This document shows, one piece after another, positions 31,731 to 41,225 of a stretch of DNA of 64,000 bases. Position numbers and translations under genes: made by a program. Under the pieces are notes generated by a model. The model had not been told where the DNA came from, did not search any database, and saw nothing but the letters and a program-made list of their open reading frames with translations. Source of the stretch: Candidatus Saccharimonadota bacterium (lineage in GTDB: Bacteria > Patescibacteriota > Saccharimonadia > Saccharimonadales > UBA4665); the NCBI GenBank assembly GCA_028286245.1, contig JAQBRY010000002.1:392779-456778 (forward strand). Direction: 5' to 3'. Within the stretch, counting starts at the first letter, position 1. Each line of letters begins with the position of its first letter.

Positions 31731-34385
31731 ATGGCGACAACCCCGACTACCCCTAAAAAAAGACTTGTTGTTATTGACGGCAAGAGTGTCTTTTACCGTG
31801 GCTACTATGCTATGTCCAATCTGCGTACGCAGGATGGCACGCCAACGGGCGGTGTCTTTGGCTTTGCGACCATGGCCCTCGAAGTGGTGCGTCGGTTTAA
31901 ACCCGACTATGTTGCGGTAGCCTGGGACAAGCCCAAAACCAATATTCGCCGGCGCCTGGAACTATACCCGGAATATAAGGCTGGGCGTAAGCCAGCACCA
32001 GCCGACTTTAAGGAACAAATTCCTATACTGCAGGAACTACTAGCCGCCTTTGGCTGGCCGCTTTACGAAATGGACGATTACGAAGCCGACGACATTATGG
32101 GTGCCCTGGCCGTCCAGGCCAAAGAAAAAGACATCGAAACGCTGCTTATCACCTCTGATATGGATATGCTGCAGCTCATAAACTCACACGTGCACGTCTA
32201 TGCCCTCAAAACCGGGCTCAGCAATATCGAAATGTATTCACCGGAAAGTTTTCACGAAAAGTACGGCATTGATGTCGATCAATTTTTGGACTTAAAGTCG
32301 CTCAAGGGTGATAGCTCCGACAATATTCCGGGTGTGCCTGGAATCGGCGAAAAGGGGGCCCTGGAACTACTCAAAGAGTATAAAACCCTAGACGCTATTT
32401 ATGAGAATGTTGATCTTACCAAAGAGTCGACCCGTAAAAAGCTGGTAGCCGGCAAAGACCTGGCTTATCTAAGTAAGGAACTGGCCCATATCTGGACCGA
32501 TGCGCCCATCACGCTTAATCTGGAAGAAGTCGACGGCAGTAAGGCCGATGCCGCTAAAATTCAGGAATTATTACAAAAATTAGAGTTCCGGACGCTCGCC
32601 AGGCAGTTACCCACCATCATGCAGGTGCCTGTCAGCAATGTAAAAACCCAAAAGGGGATTTCCCTGGACGTCGGTAAGACAGTAGTTATTGATACCGATG
32701 CCGCTCTCGAAAAGATGGTGCTACCAGCTAAGTCGCCAATCTACCTCCACAGTCGGGCAGCCGGTAAACACGGTAAAAATCCCCAGCTAATAGCCCTCAG
32801 TACCGGCAACAGCGATACCTATGTACTGCAACTTAAAAAGCTCAGCGCTGGTAAGGTAGCAGATATGTTGGCGGCCATCCATGCCGTTATTGGTTATGAT
32901 ATAAAAAACTCGCTAAAACTATTATTGGAACTCAACGTTGCCTTACCTATGGTGGCTCATGATGTTCAAGTCGGTGCTTTTTTGCTGAACAGCCTACGGC
33001 GGGAGCAACAGCTGACGGAGCTGGCTATATCTGAGCTGGACTATGATGGCTCACCCTTCGAAGACCTCGATGAAGAGGAATTTATCACTCGCGCTGCCGA
33101 AGTAACGGCCGTTATGAAGGCCTTACACCAAAAGCAGGCCAAAGAAATGGCGGCCATCCCTAAGATTGCTGCACTCGCCAAAGACATTGAGTGGCCGGTC
33201 ATTATGGTACTCGCCCGAATGGAACACGCCGGTATTCAACTCGATACAAAGTACATGGCTAAATTTTCAGAAGAAATTAATGACTTTGTGTCGGACTATG
33301 AGCAGCAAATTTATGGTTTTGCCGAACAAGAATTTAATATTGGCTCGCCTAGTCAGTTGGCCGAAATCTTATTCCAAAAACTTGCACTGCCCACCCAGGG
33401 AATTAAAAAGGGCAAAACTGGCTATTCTACCGACGCCCAGCAGCTTGATAAGTTACGCGGCTCGCACCCAATTATTGATTTGATCACCCAGTATCGTGAG
33501 GTTGCCAAGCTCAAGAATACCTACGTTGACTCACTACCCAAGCAAGTTGACGAGCATTCACGACTCCATACTACTTTTAATCTCACCATCGCCCAAACCG
33601 GCCGTTTGAGCAGCACCGATCCGAATTTACAGAATATTCCGACCCGTACTGATCTGGGTCGCCGCATTCGAACCGCCTTTGTAGCCGGGCCGGGCAACAA
33701 ACTGGTGAGTGCAGATTATTCACAATTTGAACTACGCCTAGCCGCCGTACTGGCTGGAGACACTGAACTGGTTGATATGTTTAACGCCGGAGCCGACATT
33801 CACACTGCCACTGCAGCCCAAGTATACGGCCGCGAACTAGAAGACGTAACCAAGCAAATGCGCCGTGCCGCCAAGGTGATAAACTTTGGTATTTTGTACG
33901 GAATGAGTCCCCACGGGTTGAGCATTGCCACCGGTATGACGCGCGAGCAGGCCGTGACCTTCATAGAGCGCTATAAGGCGCTTCGTAAGCCTCTTTTCGA
34001 CTATATGGACCGCTTGCTCGTTGCTGCCCGCGAGGATGGCTATGTGGAGACGCTTTTTGGCCGCCGCCGTCCCATGCCGGATATTACTTCTAGTAATTTT
34101 ATGGTTCGCCAGGGTGCCGAGCGGGCTGCAATTAACATGCCTATTCAGGGAACAGAAGCCGACCTCATGAAGCTCGCCATGATTAAAGCCGAAGAACGGT
34201 TGATGGCGGAGCACGGTAATTGCAACATGCTTTTACAAATTCACGACTCCATACTAGTTGAATGCCCGGAAGATGCCGCCGAGAGCGTGGCCAAGATTCT
34301 TAAAGATGTCATGGAGAATGTCTACACACTAGCAGTCAGATTGGATGTAGACGTCACGACTGCCGACAACTGGGGCGAGCTCTAA
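31731..34385 (+). CDS. polA: DNA polymerase I
   Basis: The product is 884 residues. The 5'-3' exonuclease domain (1-290) has its metal and helix-hairpin-helix motifs (YEADDIMGA, LITSDMDMLQ, GDSSDNIPGVPGIGEKGA). The middle domain (about 310-430) folds like a 3'-5' exonuclease but lacks the DxE metal site, so proofreading is probably lost, as in Bacillus and Thermus enzymes. The polymerase domain has TDPNLQNIPTR, motif A SADYSQFELRL, motif B MRRAAKVINFGILYG and motif C QIHDSILVE. It fills gaps and removes primers. Predicted leaderless. Confidence 0.97.
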   Translation: MATTPTTPKKRLVVIDGKSVFYRGYYAMSNLRTQDGTPTGGVFGFATMALEVVRRFKPDYVAVAWDKPKTNIRRRLELYPEYKAGRKPAPADFKEQIPILQELLAAFGWPLYEMDDYEADDIMGALAVQAKEKDIETLLITSDMDMLQLINSHVHVYALKTGLSNIEMYSPESFHEKYGIDVDQFLDLKSLKGDSSDNIPGVPGIGEKGALELLKEYKTLDAIYENVDLTKESTRKKLVAGKDLAYLSKELAHIWTDAPITLNLEEVDGSKADAAKIQELLQKLEFRTLARQLPTIMQVPVSNVKTQKGISLDVGKTVVIDTDAALEKMVLPAKSPIYLHSRAAGKHGKNPQLIALSTGNSDTYVLQLKKLSAGKVADMLAAIHAVIGYDIKNSLKLLLELNVALPMVAHDVQVGAFLLNSLRREQQLTELAISELDYDGSPFEDLDEEEFITRAAEVTAVMKALHQKQAKEMAAIPKIAALAKDIEWPVIMVLARMEHAGIQLDTKYMAKFSEEINDFVSDYEQQIYGFAEQEFNIGSPSQLAEILFQKLALPTQGIKKGKTGYSTDAQQLDKLRGSHPIIDLITQYREVAKLKNTYVDSLPKQVDEHSRLHTTFNLTIAQTGRLSSTDPNLQNIPTRTDLGRRIRTAFVAGPGNKLVSADYSQFELRLAAVLAGDTELVDMFNAGADIHTATAAQVYGRELEDVTKQMRRAAKVINFGILYGMSPHGLSIATGMTREQAVTFIERYKALRKPLFDYMDRLLVAAREDGYVETLFGRRRPMPDITSSNFMVRQGAERAAINMPIQGTEADLMKLAMIKAEERLMAEHGNCNMLLQIHDSILVECPEDAAESVAKILKDVMENVYTLAVRLDVDVTTADNWGEL

Positions 34386-34473
34386 AAACCATAACCACTG
34401 TGGCGATTCTTACAGCCATATATTGCCCTATCTGCGATAATGCTAACTCTAATCACTGGGGTGCAAGGGGGTT

Positions 34474-34737
34474 ATGATGACGGAAATAAGACAATTTAGC
34501 ATTGAAGATTTTCCACCTGGGGAAGAGCAGGATGTGTACATTGCCGCCGTTCTTCACGGCATTATGGAGCGTACGCTGGCTGAACTGCCGGCTAACAATG
34601 CAACAATGTTGCGCAACCAGCAGCGTCATGAGCACCGCTTTGTACCACTCCAAGGTGATCAACTGCCACCAGCGCCTCAACTTGATCACCTCGCCCAAAC
34701 TGCCCTAGGCTCAGAAGTTGGCTTTACTGAGCAATAA
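34474..34737 (+). CDS. Small hypothetical protein
   Basis: The product is 87 residues, hydrophilic and acidic at the start (EIRQFSIEDFPPGEEQDVYI) with a helix near VLHGIMERTLAELPANNATM. No family recognised. A G-rich stretch (AAGGGGG) lies just before ATG 34474 and could be a Shine-Dalgarno. The 88 bases between polA and this gene hold no other clear signal. It is convergent with the membrane gene at 34779. Whether it is translated is uncertain. Confidence 0.45.
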   Translation: MMTEIRQFSIEDFPPGEEQDVYIAAVLHGIMERTLAELPANNATMLRNQQRHEHRFVPLQGDQLPPAPQLDHLAQTALGSEVGFTEQ

Positions 34738-34778
34738 TTATTCGTTAGCACAGACCTGGTATCTGTATTAAACCGGCT

Positions 34779-35231
34779 TTATTCTTTGAGGTGCCGTTGG
34801 ATACTGCGGCGCCTGGCGCGCTCGCTTTTAACAATCCGGCCACCCTTTGATCGGCTAAGCCGGAAGGCCAAAACCATAATCCAAATAGACAAGACTATAT
34901 CCAGCCCGCTTGTAATAGTAGTAAGGGCGTTGCCACCATGCTTAAAATTAATATAGGCAATACCCAACACTAAGAACTCAGCCCCTATGAGCGCATAGGC
35001 TAGTAGTCGACTGCGTTTTTCCTGGGCCGCAAAGCCGAGCACCCAAATAAATCCGAACCAGAGCGCGGTAACCAAAAAGAACGCCACCGATGCCGTACTA
35101 TTGCTAAAGCAGCCGCCTTTGTCTCCGGTGCAAACCTGTACTACCGATATGATATTATTAACCGCACTCAGGAGCGACATGGCAATAAACTGTACGAGTG
35201 TAGCTGAGGCGGTCTGATAGTAAAGTTTCAT
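34779..35231 (-). CDS. Integral membrane protein, four helices, unknown
   Basis: The product is 150 residues. Four hydrophobic segments lie near 10-30, 48-68, 76-95 and 104-124. The loop between the first two has Cys34 and Cys41 (CTGDKGGCF), possibly a disulfide outside the membrane. The C-terminus is strongly basic (RLSRSKGGRIVKSERARRRS) and cytoplasmic. The start is ATG 35231, seven bases after TATAAT. No family recognised. Confidence 0.7.
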   Translation of the reverse strand: MKLYYQTASATLVQFIAMSLLSAVNNIISVVQVCTGDKGGCFSNSTASVAFFLVTALWFGFIWVLGFAAQEKRSRLLAYALIGAEFLVLGIAYINFKHGGNALTTITSGLDIVLSIWIMVLAFRLSRSKGGRIVKSERARRRSIQRHLKE

Positions 35232-35238
35232 CCTCACC

Positions 35239-35244
35239 ATTATA
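35239..35244 (-). promoter_or_regulatory. -10 box TATAAT for the four-helix membrane gene
   Basis: Minus-strand TATAAT ends 7 bases before ATG 35231. Confidence 0.55.
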
Positions 35245-35335
35245 CCCTGAAGCCATTCTGCTTTTGCTATTGCAAAAAAATGTAAAGTATGCTAATATAT
35301 GTTAAATAGCTTGTAATATGTTGGAGAGACAGCAC

Positions 35336-35908
35336 ATGCGTTACATCATCGGTGTTTTTGTCACCATCGGACTCTTATTCTTACTGATTTTTGTATTGGT
35401 AATGGGCGGCGGCAAAGATTCCAACACGGGTAAAGTACCCTCTACTATGAAGGCGTTGCAAACCTACGCTAACACCGATGCAACGGTACGAGTGACCATT
35501 GCTGGTCCAGTTGTCGCTAATCAGGAGTACAAAGAAACTCGAATTTCTGTAAACCGCAACGAAGCAATGCTCGAGAGCATTAATGGTTATGACGGCGTGG
35601 TAACCAACGCTAAGTCGTATACAAATACTCGTGAGGGTTATGTTTCATTCCTACGCTCCATCGATAGGATGGGCTTTACTAAGGGTGACACGTCAAAGAC
35701 TCTTGCTGACGAACGCGGCTACTGTGCGCTCGGTAATCGTTACATTTTTGAGTTAGTAGAAAACGGTAAAACCTTGCAGCGTTTTTGGTCAACCAGTTGT
35801 ACGGGAACCAGAACCTATCTAGGCAACGCCAGCGCTACGCTAGAGCTTTTTGAAGCTCAAATTCCTGACTTTGCCTCACTCATTCAGGCATCCGGCGTCA
35901 ATCTTTAG
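35336..35908 (+). CDS. Membrane-anchored or secreted protein, unknown
   Basis: The product is 190 residues. Residues 2-24 form an N-terminal hydrophobic anchor (YIIGVFVTIGLLFLLIFVLV). The rest is extracytoplasmic with a beta-rich pattern and two cysteines (GYCALG and TSCTG) that may pair. Conserved-looking blocks are VRVTIAGPVVANQEYKETRI and RFWSTSCTGTRTYLG. I do not recognise the family. I chose ATG 35336 because GGAGAG lies nine bases before it. The stop TAG shares bases with the convergent stop (TTAG, 35905-35908). Confidence 0.65.
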   Translation: MRYIIGVFVTIGLLFLLIFVLVMGGGKDSNTGKVPSTMKALQTYANTDATVRVTIAGPVVANQEYKETRISVNRNEAMLESINGYDGVVTNAKSYTNTREGYVSFLRSIDRMGFTKGDTSKTLADERGYCALGNRYIFELVENGKTLQRFWSTSCTGTRTYLGNASATLELFEAQIPDFASLIQASGVNL

Positions 35909-36141
35909 CCGATTCTTAGCAGTATCTTTTTATCTATTTGGCAGCGACGCTTCATTTCGGGTAAACGCATTCGCAGCGTGCTGGCCAAGGCGGCACTGGG
36001 TACCGTAATACTGATATCCTTATCGCGCACTGCCACGCTAACATCGGTTTGATAGTTATCGAATACAAACTTTTTAATACTCGCCACTTCGGGTGGCTCA
36101 TCAAAATTTCGGTTAGCTAGTATGTTGAACAGTGAATCCAT
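35905..36141 (-). CDS. DUF721/DciA-like small protein (tentative)
   Basis: The product is 78 residues. A helical start precedes VSVAVRDKDISITVPSAALA and LRMRLPEMKRRCQIDKKILL. The pattern of a strand with 'VPSAALAxxL' and a final strand ILLRIG resembles the C-terminal KH-like half of DUF721/DciA proteins, which load the replicative helicase. The similarity is short and could be chance. It is divergent from mutM. A nine-base direct repeat lies around its start codon. Confidence 0.45.
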   Translation of the reverse strand: MDSLFNILANRNFDEPPEVASIKKFVFDNYQTDVSVAVRDKDISITVPSAALASTLRMRLPEMKRRCQIDKKILLRIG

Positions 36142-36161
36142 GACCTACTACTATGACCTAC
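36140..36161. repeat. Tandem 9-base direct repeat ATGACCTAC
   Basis: ATGACCTAC occurs at 36140-36148 and 36153-36161, four bases apart, spanning the minus-strand start at 36141 in the divergent interval before mutM. It could be a regulator site or chance. Confidence 0.5.
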
Positions 36162-36188
36162 AAATTATGAAAGGTAAATAACGATTGC

Positions 36189-36194
36189 TACAAT
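36189..36194 (+). promoter_or_regulatory. -10 box TACAAT for mutM
   Basis: TACAAT ends 6 bases before ATG 36201. Confidence 0.55.
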
Positions 36195-36200
36195 AAAGTA

Positions 36201-37118
36201 ATGCCAGAGTTGCCAGAGGTAGAAACAGTTAAAATTGGGCTACAGCGTTTACTGCCAAAGCGGGTAGTTAGTAATGCTGTGCACGATACGGATAAAAGCT
36301 TTCCAAATGCGCCGGCCGATGTGCAGCAATTCTTGATTGGTGCTCGAGTAATTGCGGTTACCCGCCGGGCTAAAGTGTTAATGATTGAGCTTTCCACTAA
36401 TTACTCACTGGTTATACATTTAAAGATGACCGGTCAACTGGTATTTGTAGCCGATCAACCAGCCGCTAAGGCGAGCGGGCTCAATGAGCTACGATTTGGC
36501 GCCGGCCATCCCAACGAATCTTTGGTGGGCCATTTGCCGGACCGGTCAACGCGTGTAACACTCAGCTTTGAGGATGGTAGCCACCTGTATTTTAATGATC
36601 AAAGGAAATTCGGCTGGATGCGTTTAATGCCTACAACAGAAATACCCAATTTGGACTTTTTTAAAAAAGTTGGTCCAGAGCCCCTAAGCGTAGATTTTAA
36701 CTGGCAGCAATTACACGAGCGGTTGCTGCGCCGAAAAAATACAAACATCAAGGCTGCGCTGCTTGACCAGACGGTCGTGGCAGGCATCGGTAATATTTAT
36801 GCTGACGAGAGTTTGTGGGGGGCTAAAATTCATCCTGCCACCATAGTAAAAGACATACCTGAAGATAAGATTAAGGTCCTCTATAAAGCGCTTACAGACG
36901 TGCTAAAACTGTCGATAGAAAAGGGCGGATCGACCAATAAAAATTATGTGAATGCCGAAGGTAAACGGGGCAGCTACATGGACTTTGCTAGGGTGTTTCG
37001 CCGTGAAGGGCTGCCATGTCCGCGCTGCGGTACGACGATTGTTAAGTCGCGGGTTGCTGGCCGGGGCACGCATACCTGCCCATACTGCCAGCCGTTGCCG
37101 GTAGCTGCCACAGCGTAA
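36201..37118 (+). CDS. mutM: Formamidopyrimidine-DNA glycosylase (Fpg/MutM)
   Basis: The product is 305 residues, somewhat above the usual 270. MPELPEVETV gives the catalytic Pro2 and Glu3 after Met removal. HLKMTGQL and the DNA-binding helix-two-turn-helix with GIGNIYADESLW are present. The C-terminal zinc finger is intact (CPRCG then CPYCQ), unlike the lost metal sites in DnaG and the UDG here. It excises 8-oxoguanine and is bifunctional. The extra length lies mainly between residues 85 and 110. Its stop abuts the convergent trehalose gene stop. Confidence 0.96.
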   Translation: MPELPEVETVKIGLQRLLPKRVVSNAVHDTDKSFPNAPADVQQFLIGARVIAVTRRAKVLMIELSTNYSLVIHLKMTGQLVFVADQPAAKASGLNELRFGAGHPNESLVGHLPDRSTRVTLSFEDGSHLYFNDQRKFGWMRLMPTTEIPNLDFFKKVGPEPLSVDFNWQQLHERLLRRKNTNIKAALLDQTVVAGIGNIYADESLWGAKIHPATIVKDIPEDKIKVLYKALTDVLKLSIEKGGSTNKNYVNAEGKRGSYMDFARVFRREGLPCPRCGTTIVKSRVAGRGTHTCPYCQPLPVAATA

Positions 37119-39299
37119 TTATTTAGCAAGTTTTGCGAGTATACGAAGCATTTCTTCGGTGTTTTTAACGCGGTACTGCGCGCTGGTCCTGCCAGAGCCA
37201 ATTTTTATACTTACAGAATCTGCCGGGACCATCATAAACATGTCTTCATCGGTGTAGTCATCGCCGGCTACCATCACAAAGTCATGACTATCCCTAAGCC
37301 AGGTGCGAACAGCCGCGCCCTTATTAATTGAGGGGTTCTTGATTTCGAGAATTTTATTACCCTGAAATACTGCCAGACCATAGGATTTGAGCAGAGGCTT
37401 GAGTATTTTTTTAAGGATAACGATATTCTTTTGAGCGTAGTAGGAGGGCGATTGACGATAGTGCCATACCAGCGAGTGGGGCTTGGCCTCCACGGCTGCC
37501 TTTGGCGTGAGGGCGGCATATTTTTCTAAAACGGGGGCAATCTGCTTTTTCCACTTACTTTCAGCGCGCTCTAGGGTCTTCCACGCTTTGCCGCCGTTCC
37601 GCTTGGTCATGGCACCGTGCTCGGCCACTAAATGTAGGGGCAGGCCCTCAAAAAAACGCTCCAAGTCGGGTGCACTGCGGCCGCTTATCATTACAATTTC
37701 ATTTCGTGGATCATCAGCTAATAGTTGTAGGAGGCCACGTAACTTTTTACCGGGAAACCCGTCGTGATAGTCTGACCCGAAGGGTCTTAGAGTGCCATCG
37801 TAATCCAATAGTAAAAGCCGTTTTTTGGACTGGTCGTAGGCAGCGGTAACAGTTTGAAGCGATGATCCTTTTAAGGTCTGGGTACGCAAAGTATTTCCCA
37901 GGATGGGCTTTTGGAGGTTTTGCATAAAGTTGCCCGCCCATGTATGGACATTATTGGTGGCTAGCTGGCTCTGCATGCGTTTGAGGCGCCCACGAATTTC
38001 ACGCTTACTCATGTGTAGCGCTTGCTCAAGGCCGGCCACAAGCGTCGCCGGTATTTTATGATTAACCAGCACAGCATCTTGGAGCTCTTGGGCGGCACCG
38101 GCAGTATCGCTTAGTACCAGCACACCGCCCTTTCGCTTGCTGGCAATAAATTCTTTGGCAACCAGGTTCATGCCATCACGCAGCGGTGCAATAAAGGCCA
38201 CGTCGGCTACCTGAAACAGGGCTGTTACTTCTTCGAAAGGTAGCCCTTGGTTGTTGTAATCAACCGGTTGCCACTTAGGGGTCCCAAAGCGCGCATTAAT
38301 GGCGGCTACCTGCTTTTCTACCTTGGCGCTGAGCTTTTTGTAAGCATCAATTTCGCCGCGTGAGGGAGCACCAACCAATACAAATACCACTTTGCCATGG
38401 AGCTTAGGGTTTTGGGCCAAAAAATCATTATACGCCGTTAGCCGCTCAACAAATCCTTTGGTAATATCCAAACGGTCCACCCCGGCAATAATGCGCCTGC
38501 CGCGATACTTACGCCTGAACTGTTTGGCGGCTTTTTTAACGGCTGGTAGCTTGTGGGCACCAGTAAACTTTTCGTAGTCGATGCCCATTGGAAAGTCGGT
38601 AACGCGCACCGTCCTGTCGGCCAGGAAAAGTTGGTCGCCATTGGCAATGCCAAGGCCATGTGACTGCACATTGTCTATAAATTGGCTCACGTACTGCTTG
38701 GTGTGTAGGCCAACCAAATCGGCACCCAGCACTCCTTTAATTAAACGGACAGCTTCTGGTAATTTCTTGAGAAGGCGATGTTCGGGGAAGGGTATGTGCA
38801 AAAAGAAACCAATATGATTGTTGGGCCGCTCCACCTTGAGCATTTCTGGTAGCAGCATGAGCTGATAATCGTGGACCCAGATGGTACTGTTGGGCTGTAT
38901 GATGCCAAACACGCTGTCGGCAAAAGCTCTATTTACGGCGCGGTAGGCTTTCCACCATCGCTCGTGGTCGGCCAGCTTGTCGGCCATCTGCAAGTTGTGA
39001 AACAGGGGCCATAGGAGGCTGTTGCTGTAGCCATTGTAAAAGTCATCAATCTGTCGCCGGCTCAAAAACACTGGCACACAGTTATGTTTTGCGAGCTCAA
39101 CGGTAACGGCGTGCTTTTCGGCGTCGCTTAGCTCCTCTGACGGTATGCCTGGCCAACCAATCCACTTATTTTTACGGTTAGTAATATACGATGACAAGCC
39201 GGTGGCCACACCCCCCATACTGGTTTCGTATTTGAGTTTGCCGTTCACTTTTTTGACGGTTACGGGCAATCGGTTAGAGACAATAATAACTTGCGGCAT
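37119..39299 (-). CDS. Bifunctional trehalose-6-phosphate synthase/phosphatase
   Basis: The product is 726 residues. Residues 1-470 are a GT20 glycosyltransferase: [62 protein letters not shown] and the nucleotide-sugar site [12 protein letters not shown]. Residues 490-726 are a HAD trehalose phosphatase: [13 protein letters not shown] with Dx[23 protein letters not shown] and [10 protein letters not shown]. The fusion mirrors the eukaryotic-type TPS-TPP and forms trehalose from UDP-glucose and glucose-6-phosphate. Trehalose could be an osmolyte or be hydrolysed from host sources; the pathway otherwise is not in the window. Confidence 0.93.
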   Translation of the reverse strand: MPQVIIVSNRLPVTVKKVNGKLKYETSMGGVATGLSSYITNRKNKWIGWPGIPSEELSDAEKHAVTVELAKHNCVPVFLSRRQIDDFYNGYSNSLLWPLFHNLQMADKLADHERWWKAYRAVNRAFADSVFGIIQPNSTIWVHDYQLMLLPEMLKVERPNNHIGFFLHIPFPEHRLLKKLPEAVRLIKGVLGADLVGLHTKQYVSQFIDNVQSHGLGIANGDQLFLADRTVRVTDFPMGIDYEKFTGAHKLPAVKKAAKQFRRKYRGRRIIAGVDRLDITKGFVERLTAYNDFLAQNPKLHGKVVFVLVGAPSRGEIDAYKKLSAKVEKQVAAINARFGTPKWQPVDYNNQGLPFEEVTALFQVADVAFIAPLRDGMNLVAKEFIASKRKGGVLVLSDTAGAAQELQDAVLVNHKIPATLVAGLEQALHMSKREIRGRLKRMQSQLATNNVHTWAGNFMQNLQKPILGNTLRTQTLKGSSLQTVTAAYDQSKKRLLLLDYDGTLRPFGSDYHDGFPGKKLRGLLQLLADDPRNEIVMISGRSAPDLERFFEGLPLHLVAEHGAMTKRNGGKAWKTLERAESKWKKQIAPVLEKYAALTPKAAVEAKPHSLVWHYRQSPSYYAQKNIVILKKILKPLLKSYGLAVFQGNKILEIKNPSINKGAAVRTWLRDSHDFVMVAGDDYTDEDMFMMVPADSVSIKIGSGRTSAQYRVKNTEEMLRILAKLAK

Positions 39300-39364
39300 A
39301 AATCTGTATGTCTAAGTTGTACCATAAACCCCGCTAACAGATAAACAAAATATCTTACATTCTC

Positions 39365-39391
39365 AAAAAACGGGCTGAACAGAAAAGCCCG
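39365..39391 (-). terminator. Minus-strand intrinsic terminator upstream of holA
   Basis: Read on the minus strand: CGGGCT, a nine-base loop, AGCCCG, then TTTTTT (plus-strand A-run from 39365). No minus-strand gene ends here, so it would stop antisense transcription that has crossed holA from the nucleotidyltransferase gene. Confidence 0.6.
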
Positions 39392-39398
39392 GATTGGC

Positions 39399-39404
39399 TA
39401 TAAT
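39399..39404 (+). promoter_or_regulatory. -10 box TATAAT for holA
   Basis: TATAAT ends 7 bases before ATG 39412 and covers or precedes the alternative upstream starts, favouring 39412. Confidence 0.6.
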
Positions 39405-39411
39405 GGAACCA

Positions 39412-40347
39412 ATGATTACCACGCTTGCCGGAACTAATACCTTTTTACTGCAGTATGAGCTCCGCAAGCTAGTTGATGGCTTTCTGGCTAACAACGATAA
39501 TCTTGCTCTTGAACGTATTGATGGCGAAGAAGCTGACCTGGCGCATATCCAGGAAGCCGTCACCAGCTTGCCATTCCTGTCGGACAAAAAGCTGGTAGTG
39601 CTGCGGGCGCCAAGCGCCAACAAGCAGTTCGTTGAGCAAGCTGAGCAACTTTTAGAGCAAGTCTATGACACTACTGACTTAATTATTGTCGAACCAAAAA
39701 TTGATAAGCGCTCCAGCTATTACAAACTCCTCAAGAAATCGGCTAATTATCATGAATTTACAGAGCTGGACGGCAATGGCCTGGCCGCTTGGCTGGTGCG
39801 TGTTGCTAAAGAAAATGGCGGCATCATTAGCAGCAATGATGCTCGTTACCTCGTTGAGCGGGTTGGTGCAAACCAACAAATGTTATCAGGCGAACTTGAT
39901 AAGTTACTACTTTACGAAAGTCAGTACGAGGGCAGGGTATCGCGGGAGAGCATAGATTTACTCACGGACCGCACCCCCCAAAGCACTATCTTTCAGCTAC
40001 TAGAAACGGCCTTTGCGGGCAACGTCCGCCAAACGTTTGCGCTGTATGAGGAGCAGCGGGCACTCAAGGTAGAGCCCCAGCAAATTGTTGCCATGCTGGC
40101 TTGGCAGCTTCATATTCTGGCACTTATAAAGACAGCCGGCCAACGGAATCCTGCCGACATCGCCAAAGACGCCAAAATAAGCCCTTACGTCGTCCAAAAG
40201 AGCGCCGCCATTGTCCGCAACCTCACGCTGGTCCGGCTCAAAGAGCTCATCGGTGACCTCCTGGCTATTGATAGTAAGAGCAAGCGCAGTAATTTAGACG
40301 TCGACGAAGCCCTCCAAAACTACCTTCTAAAACTCTCCCCGACCTAG
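39412..40347 (+). CDS. holA: DNA polymerase III delta subunit
   Basis: The product is 311 residues. HolA opens the sliding clamp in the clamp-loader complex. The start LAGTNTFLLQYELRKLVDGF, then SLPFLSDKKLVVL, LLKSANYHEF-like middle segment and the C-terminal helical domain (IFQLLETAFAGNVRQTFALY, then IVAMLAWQLHIL) follow the delta pattern. Start chosen at ATG 39412 from the TATAAT position. It converges on the nucleotidyltransferase gene and shares the palindromic quartet CTAG (40344-40347), a stop in both directions. Confidence 0.9.
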   Translation: MITTLAGTNTFLLQYELRKLVDGFLANNDNLALERIDGEEADLAHIQEAVTSLPFLSDKKLVVLRAPSANKQFVEQAEQLLEQVYDTTDLIIVEPKIDKRSSYYKLLKKSANYHEFTELDGNGLAAWLVRVAKENGGIISSNDARYLVERVGANQQMLSGELDKLLLYESQYEGRVSRESIDLLTDRTPQSTIFQLLETAFAGNVRQTFALYEEQRALKVEPQQIVAMLAWQLHILALIKTAGQRNPADIAKDAKISPYVVQKSAAIVRNLTLVRLKELIGDLLAIDSKSKRSNLDVDEALQNYLLKLSPT

Positions 40348-41168
40348 ATTAGGGAGCGAGCATAATCACGGAATGATAAGAGATCTTTCCTATCCCAGGG
40401 TATACCGCCAGTTTTCCGGTCGGCTACACTGACTGGATCTGAAGAATGATAAGTACTGAGTGCTTTTTGAATCAAAGGAGTGAATTGTGGCGGTAGATTG
40501 GCGAGACCCCAAGCAGCGCCTTCATCTTTGCTATGGACGACTTGGTCGTCTTGTCGTAAGAGTTGCAGAACTCGGCAGATATTTAGGATGTTATTTATTG
40601 GCATAGCAAGGATGTTTTCATCTATTAAGAATTTTGTGCAGTCAGCCTTAACTGATGCCATAAAATCACTCCAGCTGATGGCTCCAAAAACAGCTTGTAT
40701 CGGCTTGCCCGAGAGACAGATACCATACTGAACGGTATACATTAGCTGCGCTACCAGATCAACGTCACTTTTCTTTGAATTGTAATCGATTTGGTCATTG
40801 AGGATTTTAGCGTGCCAGCCAATGCTGTAGTGCAGTTCATACGGAAGTGGCAGCGCAGGACTTTTAGCTGTCTCGGCCGTAATGACATTCAGTTCAAAAG
40901 TGCTGGTGGTCGGTCGTTTCTCGGAATGTTTGGCGATTATTATGTTTAAGGCTTTGGCGGTTTCTGGTTTGAGAGGTTCGCGCACGACTATAAACAGGTC
41001 AATGTCACTCTTAGGACGATAGTAACTTCCCATTGTTAGGGAGCCGTGCAGATAAATACCAACGAGGCAATCACCTAAAAAGTTTTCTATTAAGATGACA
41101 AAAGTATTGATAAGCTGCTTGATATCATCGTCGCAATTTTCCCATGACTGACCGGTTGATGTGCTCAT
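40344..41168 (-). CDS. Aminoglycoside nucleotidyltransferase-like protein (AadA/DUF4111 type)
   Basis: The product is 274 residues. The nucleotidyltransferase signature is YLHGSLTMGSYYRPKSDIDL at about 40-59, with metal-binding Asp residues in SDIDLFIVV. The C-terminal domain carries ILNICRVLQLLRQDD then SKDEGAAWGLANLP, closely matching the AadA/ANT(3'')-ANT(9) pattern (L.LCR...SK..AA.WA...LP). Such enzymes adenylylate spectinomycin or streptomycin. Whether this one confers resistance or modifies another alcohol is unknown. TAGTAT ending six bases upstream of ATG 41168 is a plausible -10. Confidence 0.85.
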   Translation of the reverse strand: MSTSTGQSWENCDDDIKQLINTFVILIENFLGDCLVGIYLHGSLTMGSYYRPKSDIDLFIVVREPLKPETAKALNIIIAKHSEKRPTTSTFELNVITAETAKSPALPLPYELHYSIGWHAKILNDQIDYNSKKSDVDLVAQLMYTVQYGICLSGKPIQAVFGAISWSDFMASVKADCTKFLIDENILAMPINNILNICRVLQLLRQDDQVVHSKDEGAAWGLANLPPQFTPLIQKALSTYHSSDPVSVADRKTGGIPWDRKDLLSFRDYARSLI

Positions 41169-41181
41169 TGCTTAATACTAA

Positions 41182-41207
41182 CAAAAAAGACCCCCGAAGG
41201 GGTCTTT
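41182..41207 (-). terminator. Intrinsic terminator of rpsT (minus strand)
   Basis: Minus-strand stem AAAGACCCC, loop TTCG, GGGGTCTTT, then further Ts; plus-strand arms 41186-41194 and 41199-41207. It follows the rpsT stop by about 20 bases. Confidence 0.9.
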
Positions 41208-41225
41208 CGTGGAATAACTATAAGG

